A stretch of DNA of 64,000 nt from Parahaliea maris. Its GTDB lineage: Bacteria > Pseudomonadota > Gammaproteobacteria > Pseudomonadales > Halieaceae. This document shows positions 54,749-63,314 of this stretch, one piece after another. The number at the start of each line of letters is the position of its first letter. The first letter of the stretch is position 1. Below the pieces are notes generated by a model, which searched no databases, was not told where the DNA came from, and saw nothing but the letters and a program-made list of their open reading frames with translations. The position numbers and the translations under genes were made by a program. The stretch lies in contig NZ_VRZA01000004.1 in NCBI RefSeq assembly GCF_008064665.1, positions 248,001 through 312,000 on the forward strand. Direction: 5' to 3'.

Positions 54749-55048
54749 TTAAATCGATTTATTCAGTGAGAGATTATCAAGGATCAGGTCACTGCGGGCA
54801 AAGGCGATACAGGGCAGGATGTATCCCTCGGCAATGTGTCGATCCAGGAGCCCGCAAGGCGGTCGCCCCTGGTAGCTAATCTCCCCCTCAACCAATCGAC
54901 ATTTACACAGTCTACAGACACTGTTGCGACAACTACTGCGTACTGATAATCCGGCCTCTTGCATGGTAGTTAAGAGATCAATGTTGCCAGATACTGTCAG
55001 CTCAAGCTCGCTCCCATCGCCAAGGAGTGACAGGGAATATTGGCTCAT
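54749..55048 (-). CDS. plant-type 2Fe-2S ferredoxin
   Basis: A 99-residue ferredoxin with cluster ligands in the order C-x4-C-x2-C (SSCRNSVCRLCKC) and a later C in ILPCIAF. The single-domain length indicates a free electron carrier. It is encoded between a CPBP membrane protease and tpm. The partner oxidoreductase is not in the window. Confidence 0.85.
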   Translation of the reverse strand: MSQYSLSLLGDGSELELTVSGNIDLLTTMQEAGLSVRSSCRNSVCRLCKCRLVEGEISYQGRPPCGLLDRHIAEGYILPCIAFARSDLILDNLSLNKSI

Positions 55049-55076
55049 AAAGGCAACTGCTCCATAACGAATCCCC

Positions 55077-55934
55077 TTACCTCATATGTGTGTCTGCTTT
55101 CACAATATGGCCAAAGTCCAGATTCCCCTTCTGCCAATAGACAAGACCAAAACAGGCTGCTACCAAGGGTACAGCGATCCCGAACTCATCGGCAAACCAT
55201 ACGGTGGCCGCATTCGCCTCGGTCATGGGGGCGAAGAACTTCTGCAGGAATACATTGTGGCTCATGTGAAACGTTACGGCCGGCCACAGGCTGTCGGTCT
55301 TGTAGCGTATGTACGTCATCACAAATGACATCGATACGAGACAGACCGTGAACGTCGCGAGCTGAAAGAGCAGCGGGGTTTCGGCATTACCGTAGAAGCC
55401 CAGGAACATCAGTGGCCAGTGGAACATGGACCAAAGCACACCGCTGAGTAGCGCCACTTGAGTGAATCCGAGGTTCTGCGATAGCGCGGGTACCAGAAGG
55501 CCCCGCCAACCCATCTCTTCGCCCAGCACGCCGGGCAGGAGAAGGAAAAAGCTCACTGTGCCAGTGAGCACGAACCGTAACGCAATAATGGACTCGTCGG
55601 ACCACGATTCCAGCATATAGCCGGTTCTTAGCTCTTCTACAAAGCCAGTGTCATACCAATCCCCGAATGAAAACACCCATATTCCGGCATAGGCCAGAGC
55701 CACATAGGCGAGAGGGAGCAGATAGCTCTGGTACTGATACTTCCAGTCGCCCCAACGCCAACCCAGTGACCTGAGCTGGCGACCGCAAATGAGGCAGGCG
55801 CCCACGGTTGCCAACCCGACGGTCAGCATTAACGGGCTGGCACTCTGGAACCTCAGCAGCAGCCAAACACCCAGGGGGTACAGGCCTGCCACCAACAGGA
55901 TAAACGCGATGGTAATACGCCAGGCGCTATTCAA
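55077..55934 (-). CDS. CPBP intramembrane metalloprotease
   Basis: A 285-residue protein with about eight helices. The CPBP motifs EEMGWRG (EExxxR) and WSMFHWPLMF are present, plus a third in FHMSHNVFLQ, giving the glutamate and histidines of an intramembrane metalloprotease. Such proteins often protect against bacteriocins or process signalling peptides. Its start overlaps the PfpI-like gene by 8 bp. Confidence 0.83.
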   Translation of the reverse strand: MNSAWRITIAFILLVAGLYPLGVWLLLRFQSASPLMLTVGLATVGACLICGRQLRSLGWRWGDWKYQYQSYLLPLAYVALAYAGIWVFSFGDWYDTGFVEELRTGYMLESWSDESIIALRFVLTGTVSFFLLLPGVLGEEMGWRGLLVPALSQNLGFTQVALLSGVLWSMFHWPLMFLGFYGNAETPLLFQLATFTVCLVSMSFVMTYIRYKTDSLWPAVTFHMSHNVFLQKFFAPMTEANAATVWFADEFGIAVPLVAACFGLVYWQKGNLDFGHIVKADTHMR

Positions 55935-56685
55935 GGGAGAGCTCCGGCGCCAGATTGATCATTTCCTTGGCAACCAGAGCAGCAGACGGCAAGAACATCG
56001 TTGAAACGATGCGCTGGTCCACGACCACCTCATGTTTATCTGCCAGATTCTCCTTGTTCTGGGCAATCGCGCCGTGCTTATTCAGCTGGCTCTCGATCAG
56101 GAAAGGCAGGAGTGTGCCGTTTTTAGCCCAGGGCTTGCTGGTTTCCGTGGAATTGGGAAAGCCCGCCACCTTTTTGCCTTTGACGAGGTATTCGCCATCA
56201 GACAACGTCACATTGACGATGCTGGCCGACCCATGACCACCGGCTCCCACCACACCACCGGATTCGTAGATGTCCGCGATGATGGACTGGACTCGGGTAT
56301 CACTCGCAACATCGAACATGACTCCGTAGCCGCCCCCGGTAAACACACCCCAGTAGTCATCTGGATTGACCTGGTCCGGCGACAGTGTGTTTGCTGTTTT
56401 CTCAAGGAAACCCTCGTACTTGATGGTGTAGCTGGCGATTCCCAGGGGCTCCCGCATGAAAAACACCTCGCCACCCTGGGGGGAGACGAAATCTACTGCA
56501 TACCCGTGGCTCAGAAAGACGTGAAAGGGCGGGGCGACTTCGAACAGGTCGTTTCTTGCTTCGTGTTTTTCCGGGTCGCCCATATCGATCATATTGGACA
56601 CCACAATAAGCACTTTCTTGTCTTCTCCTGCCTGCAGACTGACTGCGCTGATCAGTAGAATGGAGAGAAGTAACATCCTTGCCAT
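55927..56685 (-). CDS. exported DJ-1/PfpI-like protein lacking the nucleophilic cysteine
   Basis: A 252-residue protein with a signal peptide (LLLSILLISAVSLQA). The class I glutamine amidotransferase-like fold is present: KVLIVVSNMIDM, FVSPQGGEVFFM and WGVFTGGGYGVMFD. At the nucleophile elbow the usual A-x-C-H-G is replaced by GAGG150-H151-G, so the catalytic cysteine is absent. The product is therefore unlikely to be a chaperone-glyoxalase of the Hsp31 type and may bind rather than act. It is the first gene of the five-gene run to 53.4 kb. Confidence 0.78.
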   Translation of the reverse strand: MARMLLLSILLISAVSLQAGEDKKVLIVVSNMIDMGDPEKHEARNDLFEVAPPFHVFLSHGYAVDFVSPQGGEVFFMREPLGIASYTIKYEGFLEKTANTLSPDQVNPDDYWGVFTGGGYGVMFDVASDTRVQSIIADIYESGGVVGAGGHGSASIVNVTLSDGEYLVKGKKVAGFPNSTETSKPWAKNGTLLPFLIESQLNKHGAIAQNKENLADKHEVVVDQRIVSTMFLPSAALVAKEMINLAPELSLE

Positions 56686-56813
56686 TTTTGTTGCTTCCTA
56701 AACTGTAGTGACTCAAGAGGGCCCAGTTTAGCGAGGAAAGGAGCTACTGCGACTTAATTCGCGACGAGTTGATGCATTTGCGCGCTGGCTGGCAGTGCGT
56801 CGCAATGCTTGCC

Positions 56814-58421
56814 TCAGGCAGCCTTCGATTCGGCTCTGGCTTTGTTGTCCAGGTATTCGTCGTAGGTCCCCTGGAAATCGACCAGGGTCTGGTCCTTGAT
56901 CTCAACCACCCGGGTGGCCAGTGAGGAGACGAACTGGCGGTCGTGACTGACGAAAATCAGGGTGCCATCGTATTTGGCCAGCGCCTTGTTCAGCGCCTCG
57001 ATGGACTCCATGTCCATGTGGTTGGTCGGTTCGTCCATGATCAGTACGTTGGTGTCCATCATCATCAGTTTGCCGAACAGCAGGCGGTTTTTTTCGCCGC
57101 CGGAACAGACGCTGGCTTTCTTGTTGGCATCGTCCGCGGTGAACAGCAGGCGGCCGAGCATGCCACGTACGGCAAGGTCATCGTGCTTTGCGGTGCGCCA
57201 CTGGCTCATCCACTCGAAAATGGTGAGATCGCCACTGAAGTCCGCGCTGCTGTCCTGGGGGCAGTAACCGATGGCGGCGTTCTCTGACCATTTGACCACG
57301 CCGGCGTCAGCCTGGAGTTCATTGACCAGGCAGCGCAGGAAGGTCGTCTTGCCGGCGCCGTTTTCCCCGATCACCGCCATGCGGGTACCGGCTTCCACGA
57401 GCATTTCGCCACCCTGGAACAGTTGAACCCCGTCAAAGCCGTGGGAGATACCCTCCAGGGTGAGGGCCTGGCGGTGCAGCTTCTTACTATGGTTAAAGGT
57501 GATATAGGGAGAAACCCGGCTGGACGGCTTGATTTCATCCAGTTTGATCTTCTCCATCTTCTTCGCCCGGGAACTGGCCTGCTTGGCTTTCGAGGCATTG
57601 GCCGAGAAGCGGTTTACAAAGCTCTGCAGCTCTTCGAGTTCCGCCGCTTTCTTGGCGTTGCCCGCGTGCAGCTGTTCCTGGATCAAGGTGGATGCGGCGA
57701 CAAAGGCTTCATAGTTACCGGGGAAGATGCGCAGTTCGCCGTAGTCGATGTCCGCCATGTGGGTGCACACCGAGTTGAGGAAGTGGCGATCGTGGGAAAT
57801 GATGATCATGGTGCTTTTGCGCTGGTTCAGCATCTCCGACAGCCAGTGGATGGTATGGATATCCAGGTTGTTGGTGGGCTCGTCCAGCAGCAGGATGTCC
57901 GGGTCCCCAAACAGTGCCTGGGCCAGCAACACCCGCAGCTTCCAGCCCGGAGCGACCTGCTTCATCAGGCCGAAATGCAGGGATTCTTCGATGCCCGCTT
58001 CCAGCAGGATCTCACCGGCGCGGCTCTCTGCGCTGTAGCCGTCCATTTCGGCGAACCGGACCTCCAGGTCCGCCACGCGCATGCCATCTTCCTCGCTCAT
58101 CTCCGGCATAGAATAGATGCGGTCGCGCTCCTGCTTGACCTGCCACAGCTCCGTATCGCCCATGATCACAGTATCGATCACGGTGAATTCCTCGAACGCG
58201 AACTGGTTCTGGCTCAGAATGCCCAGGGTACAGCCGGGTGCAATGGAGACATTGCCCGCCGTGGGAGCCAACTCGCCGCTCAGGATTTTCATAAAGGTCG
58301 ATTTGCCACAGCCATTCGCTCCGATCAGCCCGTAACGATTGCCGTTGCCGAACTTGGCGGAGATGTTTTCAAACAGCGGCTGGGCACCGAACTGCATGGT
58401 GATGTTCGCGGTGGTGATCAA
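56814..58421 (-). CDS. ybiT: ABC-F translation factor YbiT
   Basis: A 535-residue tandem ATPase: Walker A GANGCGKS and GENGAGKT, Walker [12 protein letters not shown] and [11 protein letters not shown], signature motifs APGWKLRV and CSGGEKNRL, and the arm of the ABC-F family. Residue by residue it follows E. coli YbiT (for example [13 protein letters not shown] and [13 protein letters not shown]), which acts at the ribosome. The TTG start at 58421 has AGGA at 9 bases and gives the family-like start [11 protein letters not shown]; a TTG at 58445 would add eight residues. Confidence 0.93.
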   Translation of the reverse strand: MITTANITMQFGAQPLFENISAKFGNGNRYGLIGANGCGKSTFMKILSGELAPTAGNVSIAPGCTLGILSQNQFAFEEFTVIDTVIMGDTELWQVKQERDRIYSMPEMSEEDGMRVADLEVRFAEMDGYSAESRAGEILLEAGIEESLHFGLMKQVAPGWKLRVLLAQALFGDPDILLLDEPTNNLDIHTIHWLSEMLNQRKSTMIIISHDRHFLNSVCTHMADIDYGELRIFPGNYEAFVAASTLIQEQLHAGNAKKAAELEELQSFVNRFSANASKAKQASSRAKKMEKIKLDEIKPSSRVSPYITFNHSKKLHRQALTLEGISHGFDGVQLFQGGEMLVEAGTRMAVIGENGAGKTTFLRCLVNELQADAGVVKWSENAAIGYCPQDSSADFSGDLTIFEWMSQWRTAKHDDLAVRGMLGRLLFTADDANKKASVCSGGEKNRLLFGKLMMMDTNVLIMDEPTNHMDMESIEALNKALAKYDGTLIFVSHDRQFVSSLATRVVEIKDQTLVDFQGTYDEYLDNKARAESKAA

Positions 58422-58597
58422 GAGCGTATTCCTGCGGGTTGGCAAGTGATGTTACTGGCAGTTGGGCATCCCTGTTGCGGGGACGCACAGCGGGGCGGGC
58501 ACTATACGGAGATAATGGGTTAGTGTCGAGGGATTGTTCAATTATTGAGCAATAGTGCCCAGGTAGAGAGCGCTCGTTCCCGATCGCAAGGGGTTGA

Positions 58598-58616
58598 AAG
58601 GGGGCTCGGCCCCCTT
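58598..58616 (-). terminator. hairpin downstream of hopJ
   Basis: AAGGGGGC (58598-58605) and GCCCCCTT (58609-58616) form an 8-bp perfect stem with a 3-base loop, 11 bp after the hopJ stop on the minus strand. This is a likely terminator of the ppnP-hopJ transcript, though the following U-run is weak. Confidence 0.55.
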
Positions 58617-58626
58617 GATAGCCGGG

Positions 58627-58965
58627 TTACCGGCGCTGGAGCGGTGCTGAATCGAACGAGACGCCACTCCAGCCGTAACGAATAAAGTTACGGATGTTGC
58701 CGTGGTCATCTCCGTCCGGTGTGTTCTGGACGTCCCGGTAGAAACGTCCGAAACCGCGGAGTGCTTCCTCTTCGCTCAGGCCCATGAATTGGCCGAAGGC
58801 CAGAATCTTGCAGGACCCCGCATTCTGGCCAGGTTCGTTCGCCTGCTCGCCGTTCTTGAAGGCGGTCGGTGTGTAGTCAAAATGCTCGTCGATCACCGCC
58901 ATGGTGTCTTCGAATTCCAGCGCCTGGTGGGTCTTCAGTGCGTCGACCAACTGTTCGGGTGTCAT
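58627..58965 (-). CDS. HopJ family protein
   Basis: A 112-residue protein with the HopJ pattern MTPEQLVDALKTHQALEFED, AVIDEHFDYTPTAFKNGEQ, and a C-terminal PDGDDHGNIRNFIRYGW. HopJ was named as a putative type III effector in Pseudomonas syringae, but the family is widespread in bacteria without that secretion system and no type III genes are seen here. Encoded 3 bp after ppnP. Confidence 0.85.
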   Translation of the reverse strand: MTPEQLVDALKTHQALEFEDTMAVIDEHFDYTPTAFKNGEQANEPGQNAGSCKILAFGQFMGLSEEEALRGFGRFYRDVQNTPDGDDHGNIRNFIRYGWSGVSFDSAPLQRR

Positions 58966-58968
58966 CGA

Positions 58969-59286
58969 TCAGTCCTGGGTCAGATAGCTGCAACAGTAAT
59001 CGGTGACTTCAGTGATCTTCAATTTGAAGCTTGAATTGGCTGGTACCTCAAAGGATTCGCCAGCTGAGATCTTCCTCCAATCCTCCCCGACCAGTTGGAT
59101 CTCGAGATCGCCAGAGAGGATTTCCATCAATTCCTTTGCCTCGGTACCGAACTCGTAGTCACCGGGCAGCATGATGCCGAGGGTCTTCGTTGTCCCGTCC
59201 GGAAAGTGCACCGCTCTGCTGGTAACTTTGCCGTCAAAGTAGATGTTGGCTTCTCTGGTGACTGATACGTCGTTGAATTGTGACAT
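58969..59286 (-). CDS. ppnP: pyrimidine/purine nucleoside phosphorylase
   Basis: A 105-residue cupin-fold protein with YFDGKVTSRAVHFPDGTTKTLG, MLPGDYEFGTEAKELMEILSG and SFEVPANSSFKLKITEVTDY, matching E. coli PpnP/YaiE throughout. It phosphorolyses nucleosides. The ATG at 59286 gives an N-terminus like that of E. coli; the upstream ATG at 59301 is less likely. It is co-transcribed with hopJ. Confidence 0.88.
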   Translation of the reverse strand: MSQFNDVSVTREANIYFDGKVTSRAVHFPDGTTKTLGIMLPGDYEFGTEAKELMEILSGDLEIQLVGEDWRKISAGESFEVPANSSFKLKITEVTDYCCSYLTQD

Positions 59287-59443
59287 GGTTGAATATCTCA
59301 AGTTACTTCTGAACAGAATATGAACAAGTTGAGGTGCGGTTTAGGCGATGTTTTCGGTTGGTAGGTCAGCGACCTGCTTCGAAATCGTAGGCTGCCCCGC
59401 AGCGTCCGCACTTTATACGGCCGGTGTGTAATTGCGCGACAGT

Positions 59444-59842
59444 TTATGTATTTACCGCCTGAATCACTAGCGCAACAGCAAGTGAAATGCCGGTTAGATA
59501 CGTACCCAGGGCACCAATAAACCGCATTGGATTGGGTTTTGCCATTGTAGCGGGAAACAGAATTCCGGCTGCAAAGAGGTACCGAAAGAAAGTGGCAAGG
59601 ATCATCGACCAAAGTACCCACCCGGGTTGTGGTGCCTGGGCCAATGCAAGCATCATGATTGCCAGAATGGGCGCGTACTCTACCGTATTGCCATGCGCCC
59701 GTTGAGCCTTGTACAGGGGGCTTACAGGATCAATCTCGCCTCCGTAAACGGTATTGGAGCTTGCGCGAGCAAGGGAGACTCTGAAGCCGAGCAGTATTAC
59801 CAATAGGCCGAGAAGTGCAATGCAAAACAATGGAACGGACAT
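59444..59842 (-). CDS. MAPEG family membrane protein
   Basis: A 132-residue protein with four membrane helices and the MAPEG motif region YKAQRAHGNTVEYAPILAIM. MAPEG members are glutathione transferases/peroxidases or related membrane proteins; the activity here is unknown. The 3' side borders the ppnP gene and the 5' side borders the repeat-rich zone. Confidence 0.83.
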   Translation of the reverse strand: MSVPLFCIALLGLLVILLGFRVSLARASSNTVYGGEIDPVSPLYKAQRAHGNTVEYAPILAIMMLALAQAPQPGWVLWSMILATFFRYLFAAGILFPATMAKPNPMRFIGALGTYLTGISLAVALVIQAVNT

Positions 59843-60020
59843 TTAGTGACTCCTGGTCATTTTTAATATATGACGCTTCAGGCGGGTGCTGGGTCAGTAG
59901 GGCGATCACGCGACCATGCGCTCACCAGATACGCTAACGGGAATAGCAAAACCACAGGGTCGTGGCGACTACCGTACTCCTTAGCTGATCCATAGCAAGT
60001 GCCTGTCGTTTTTGATAATG

Positions 60021-60081
60021 GGGACGGAGGGATTAAAATCTGAGCAATTTGGTCTTGTTCAAAAAATAACCCCTCCGTCCC
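60021..60081. repeat. inverted-repeat element A
   Basis: The ends GGGACGGAGGG (60021-60031) and CCCTCCGTCCC (60071-60081) are exact inverted repeats and extend to 15 bases with one mismatch. The middle contains CAATTTGGTCTTGTTC, shared in modified form with element B. The length and terminal repeats suggest a small non-autonomous or REP-type element. Confidence 0.75.
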
Positions 60082-60102
60082 TTTTTGCACTGACACGAAG
60101 TG

Positions 60103-60120
60103 ACGTCTCCGCGGAGACGT
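60103..60120. repeat. 18-bp palindrome, copy 3
   Basis: ACGTCTCCGCGGAGACGT, identical to the two copies inside the HNH gene at 7005-7022 and 7674-7691, here in non-coding sequence 83 bp downstream of the next minus-strand gene. Confidence 0.9.
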
Positions 60121-60203
60121 TTTTCAGTCATAGATGGCACCAGTAACGAAGGCACTTAGGTATAAGCTGCCAGGAAATCTGCATAAAAGGGGGCAGCTTT
60201 GAT

Positions 60204-60530
60204 TCAAGTTGCAAGTGCATAAACGTAGGCTTCAATAACTTCATCGCTTTCTATCCTGACTTGGACCAGTACTCGCTGGTAATCGCTACCTTCGAATTCA
60301 TCAATCATCGACCAATATTCTGATAGGTGATCCGATGAGAAAACCGACCCTCTTACTTCTTTGCCTTCGTCTGACGGAACGATTCCAGGAAAACCTTGCT
60401 CCAGGCCCCAGCCCTCGTCCAGCATGTACGCCGTTAAAGTGGCTGCCTCCCAATTTCCTGATATGTCCTCCAAGACATAATGATTCGACCTTCCTGGCGC
60501 GAGTGTTCCGTAAACAAACAATCTTTCCAT
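60204..60530 (-). CDS. gamma-glutamylcyclotransferase-like (AIG2) protein
   Basis: A 108-residue protein with the start MERLFVYGTLAPGRSNHYVL and the catalytic-glutamate segment IDEFEGSDYQRVLV. It is a short, single-domain member of the AIG2/GGCT fold and is distant from the one at 46.7 kb. The ATG at 60530 follows CGGAAAA; longer forms that start upstream lack the family N-terminus. Codon use is less GC-rich than in the core genes. Confidence 0.78.
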   Translation of the reverse strand: MERLFVYGTLAPGRSNHYVLEDISGNWEAATLTAYMLDEGWGLEQGFPGIVPSDEGKEVRGSVFSSDHLSEYWSMIDEFEGSDYQRVLVQVRIESDEVIEAYVYALAT

Positions 60531-60666
60531 TTTTCCGTAGCTTCTCGTTTTGATGCTGGCTGACATTTCATTACTTGGGGCTGCCGGCCTTAGAGGTATG
60601 TATGGAAGGTAAAACTTTTGACGGGGAGATACAAAATTTGGACGATTTCTACTTGCTAGCTGAAGT

Positions 60667-60680
60667 GCTCTGACCCCTTA
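60667..60680. repeat. short relic of repeat end
   Basis: GCTCTGACCCCTTA resembles the terminal part of element B and stands just after the stop (60688) of the VOC gene. Similar relics are at 61214-61231 and 62643-62660. Confidence 0.5.
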
Positions 60681-60687
60681 TCCCGGT

Positions 60688-61098
60688 TCATTCATGAATA
60701 ACGAAGCGCAGTTCCACGTTGTTGCCCACGAGATCTTTCATATAGATAGAGCGTCCCATACCCTGTGCGCCATAGCGGTCGTAGAATTCGCCGCATTCGA
60801 CGCCATTCTGTTCCAGGTAGGCCTTCAACGCAGCTTCGTCGACCGCTTCGATTTGAAGGCAGAAATGATCGACGTTATTTCCCTCCGATGCCGGAGCAGG
60901 TCCACCCGACTGGCCAGCCGGCCGGTGGACATCGACGATATCGATCTGTGCGCTGCCCGCCCGAAGGTGTGTCAAACCGAAATCATCTGCAGCGACCTTG
61001 TCAATCCTGCAGCCAAGCACATTGCAGTAGAATTCGATCAGCTCCTGGTAGCGCTCCGTACGCAACACAATATGGTCGATTGCATGAGGTTTGATCAT
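60688..61098 (-). CDS. VOC family protein
   Basis: A 136-residue single-domain glyoxalase-fold protein, starting AIDHIVLRTERYQELIEFYCNVLG and with VDHFCLQIEAVDEAALKAYL and SIYMKDLVGNNVELRFV. Metal ligand candidates are the histidine of DHIVLRT, the histidine of VDHFCLQ and the late glutamate of NVELRF. It resembles lyases of the fosfomycin-resistance or glyoxalase group but is not assigned further. Confidence 0.82.
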   Translation of the reverse strand: MIKPHAIDHIVLRTERYQELIEFYCNVLGCRIDKVAADDFGLTHLRAGSAQIDIVDVHRPAGQSGGPAPASEGNNVDHFCLQIEAVDEAALKAYLEQNGVECGEFYDRYGAQGMGRSIYMKDLVGNNVELRFVIHE

Positions 61099-61213
61099 GA
61101 CTTCATCTCCTCAGAAAGGTAGCCTTCCCTTGCAGGCTAATGCACTCAGCACACGATAGCAGCGGGAACACCGGGCGGCCAAATAAATGAAGCCGCAGGA
61201 AGAGCTATCGGGG

Positions 61214-61231
61214 GGAGGGGTTCTGTCCCTT
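61214..61231. repeat. short relic of repeat end
   Basis: GGAGGGGTTCTGTCCCTT-type sequence ending just before the stop of the next minus-strand gene (61236). It resembles the end of element B, as does 62643-62660. Confidence 0.4.
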
Positions 61232-61235
61232 AAAT

Positions 61236-61916
61236 TTACAATCTTCGGCTCATTCCATCTAACTGGTGGTCCACGCTGAGGCATGACTGGTCAAAAGTGC
61301 GCGTTGCTCCGAGGCGATAAACGAGACAATCAGCCCATCGAGTAAGCCGCAGGTTATCCTGGACGTGTTCGCGCAGGCGATTCATGTTTGCCCGAAATTC
61401 CATTCTCAACTCGCCATTCTGGTCGTAGAAGACTTCTTCATTGCTATCCAATCCTGGCAATATCTGATTCTCTACAAAGGTTATGTAGCGAACGTGCTTC
61501 TGCCCAACGCCGTCGAGTTCGGAAAAGAAATATGACAAGTCGAAGAGGGTGACGGGGTCAAAAAGATCGGTCAGCTGCATTTGTTTAAGGGTCGACCACA
61601 TGTCTGGCGCAGTATCGGACCCTTGGTGACGATAATAGAATGGCGGGGGGCGCCTGCCGTCTGCATAGGCAGATTCCCATGACGCCAACCCCAACTCTAC
61701 TTCAGCGTTTACATTTTCTTGAACGCTTCTAAGGTCACTTAGATAGGTAGCCAGCGCATCCACAATTTGTTCCCGGCGCTTGGCGTCTGAGCGAGCATCG
61801 TTCCAGGTATCGACTTGAAGTCCAATGAAAACTCCGACGACGACTATAACCAGCTCAGTAAAAAGGTTTCCCCAATTTCGAGACCTGAGGCTCTCGGCCA
61901 TGCGTTGTAGAATCAT
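61236..61916 (-). CDS. DUF6090-like membrane-anchored protein
   Basis: A 226-residue protein. Residues 15-35 form one membrane helix (LFTELVIVVVGVFIGLQVDTW) followed by a long soluble helical region. The start ILQRMAESLRSRNWGNLFTELVIVVVGVFIGLQV matches uncharacterised DUF6090-type proteins. It has no recognised catalytic motif. Lower GC than the core genome and flanked by repeat relics. Confidence 0.6.
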   Translation of the reverse strand: MILQRMAESLRSRNWGNLFTELVIVVVGVFIGLQVDTWNDARSDAKRREQIVDALATYLSDLRSVQENVNAEVELGLASWESAYADGRRPPPFYYRHQGSDTAPDMWSTLKQMQLTDLFDPVTLFDLSYFFSELDGVGQKHVRYITFVENQILPGLDSNEEVFYDQNGELRMEFRANMNRLREHVQDNLRLTRWADCLVYRLGATRTFDQSCLSVDHQLDGMSRRL

Positions 61917-62115
61917 CGTATATCCAGCAGTTGATTGCTTCCCGATGAGAGTATAGCGGAGAGGTCCTCCTGGTGGTCCTGGATAAGATAGGGAGCATCC
62001 ATATGCGTATCCCCCATCAGCTACAAACTGGTCAGTTCATCAAATGAGGTAGTGTTAGTATTCTTTGGCTTATTTTTCAGTGCGGAATAGGGCCCTGATA
62101 CCTTAATTCGCGCAT

Positions 62116-62581
62116 TCATAAGTTGCACTCACGCGTGACAAATGCGGCGAAGTCGTCACCAAAGGTCGCTTTGTCGTTGTTCCATATTTCCCGGACTGAA
62201 GGACCTCGTAGGTACTGGCATGTGTACGTTCGCCAGCCGGCATAATCATCTTCGCCAAGGATGCCTTTCTTGTAAAAGCCGTGCGCCGCATCTAACGAGT
62301 TCATCAATGCGTAGTTATATCCCCAGTACTGTTGGAACTCGGCGCCAGTCAGAGAGGAGATATCTTGATTTCCTTTTTCCAGCACCTGAGATAATTGGTC
62401 ATTCTCCGCGGCTGTCAGCAGAATCTCGTTGGCCATTGAATTAAGATCCTGCAGTGCCTGAGCCGCCAGGGCCACAGTGTTTTGACGAATTTTCCCAAGC
62501 CACTAGCAACAAAGACGCGACAACCGTTGCACCACCAAAGTAGGCCGCCCATCTGGATTTGGTGCTTTCGCTAGTTTCCAT
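62116..62581 (-). pseudogene. small one-helix membrane protein gene with a frameshift
   Basis: The 5' part from the ATG at 62581 (preceded by AAGGAAG) reads METSESTKSRWAAYFGGATV and VASLLLVAWE. The 3' part from about 62490 reads IRQNTVALAAQALQDLN and continues to the stop at 62116 (SVREIWNNDKATFGDDFAAF). The two frames join perfectly as VAWE-IRQNTVA if one A is removed from the run at 62490-62493. Homologous proteins with the same order exist in other proteobacteria, so this is one gene with a single-base insertion or a sequencing error. Function unknown. Confidence 0.7.
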
Positions 62582-62642
62582 GATGACGCTTCCTTTTAAT
62601 GGTTAAGAACCCTTTGCTTCATTCAGCTCAAATGCGTTGGGA

Positions 62643-62660
62643 GAGGGGCTCTGGTCCCTT
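62643..62660. repeat. short relic of repeat end
   Basis: GAGGGGCTCTGGTCCCTT-type sequence, a third relic of the terminal repeat, upstream of the frameshifted gene and 160 bp from element B. Confidence 0.4.
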
Positions 62661-62820
62661 TAGCGCATTTCGAACTCCATTTTATAATGCGGCCACATTC
62701 TCATCAGGTTAGCTTGAAACATCTAGCGTGCAAATCATTTCCGATCGGTCTACGTATCGATTAGGGTAGGGGTATTGAGCGCCCCATGGACCGATGGGGG
62801 CACTTTTACTAGCAGAGATA

Positions 62821-62887
62821 AAGGGGACAGAGACATAAGAATTCCAGCAAATTGGTCTTGGTCAGAAACTAATCCCTCCGACCCCTT
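62821..62887. repeat. inverted-repeat element B
   Basis: AAGGGGACAGAG (62821-62832) and CTCCGACCCCTT (62876-62887) are inverted ends matching at 10 of 12 positions. Internally CAAATTGGTCTTGGTCAGAA corresponds to CAATTTGGTCTTGTTCAAAA of element A. Both read as QKG-EGL---QDQ--IL peptides on the minus strand. It supplies the last 8 codons of the neighbouring hypothetical gene. Confidence 0.75.
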
Positions 62888-63314
62888 TTGCTGCTTTTGC
62901 TCGATACTGTTCTTGAACGCTTTTCCCAACGTTTGTAATTGCCCAAATTTCACCGTCTGACCCTGTGCCATTTTTGGCAAAACCACGCGTCATCAAGGAA
63001 AAAAGAATAGACTCCGTTTTATCCAACGGTAGCGATACCTCACCAGAAACTGTTCTAGCATATCGCCATGTGTATCCCGGCTTTTGGAGAGAAACGAGTA
63101 TTCTAGCTTCCTCATCGGATAGGCCATCACTCTGTATGGCTTGCTTCTTCTGTTCCGGACTTGGTTCGGTTTGGTTTTCTATGATGGTATGAACCATTTT
63201 CATCTCAGCTTCGAATCCAGCACCTTTGAAGCGTGAAATCTTATCTAAATTTGAAAAAGCCAGTCCAATAGCGCCGGCCAGTATGGCTAACCCCATTTCC
63301 CCGGCTAGCTCCAT
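62862..63314 (-). CDS. hypothetical membrane-anchored protein with repeat-derived C-terminus
   Basis: A 150-residue protein starting MELAGEMGLAILAGAIGLAF, one hydrophobic helix followed by a soluble region (GAGFEAEMKMVHTIIENQTE, then SVQEQYRAKAAK). It ends KGVGGISF, which is encoded by element B. The frame is open up to 63380 and an ATT there, with an AGG-rich leader, would add a second hydrophobic segment (ILFQASSFIVLLGVSSVLGF); no ATG, GTG or TTG lies in that extension. Family not recognised. Confidence 0.6.
   Translation of the reverse strand: MELAGEMGLAILAGAIGLAFSNLDKISRFKGAGFEAEMKMVHTIIENQTEPSPEQKKQAIQSDGLSDEEARILVSLQKPGYTWRYARTVSGEVSLPLDKTESILFSLMTRGFAKNGTGSDGEIWAITNVGKSVQEQYRAKAAKGVGGISF

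Larger units (their letters stand above)
59843..60203. other. 361-bp non-coding zone with repeats
   Basis: No believable gene was found. It holds repeat element A (60021-60081), the 18-bp palindrome at 60103-60120 and otherwise low-information sequence. A short frame through repeat A reads QKGTEGLFFEQDQIAQILIP and is treated as repeat-derived, not a gene. Confidence 0.7.

Noticed and set aside
58627-58965. HopJ as evidence for a type III secretion system
   Set aside because: The family name is historical; no secretion genes are seen and HopJ is widespread without them.
59878-60096. Short frame reading QKGTEGLFFEQDQIAQILIP
   Set aside because: It reads through repeat element A; the similar peptide from element B shows that it is repeat-derived, not a gene.
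62750-62986. Short frame reading QKGSEGLVSDQDQFAGIL
   Set aside because: It reads through repeat element B and antisense to the hypothetical gene; same explanation as the previous entry.
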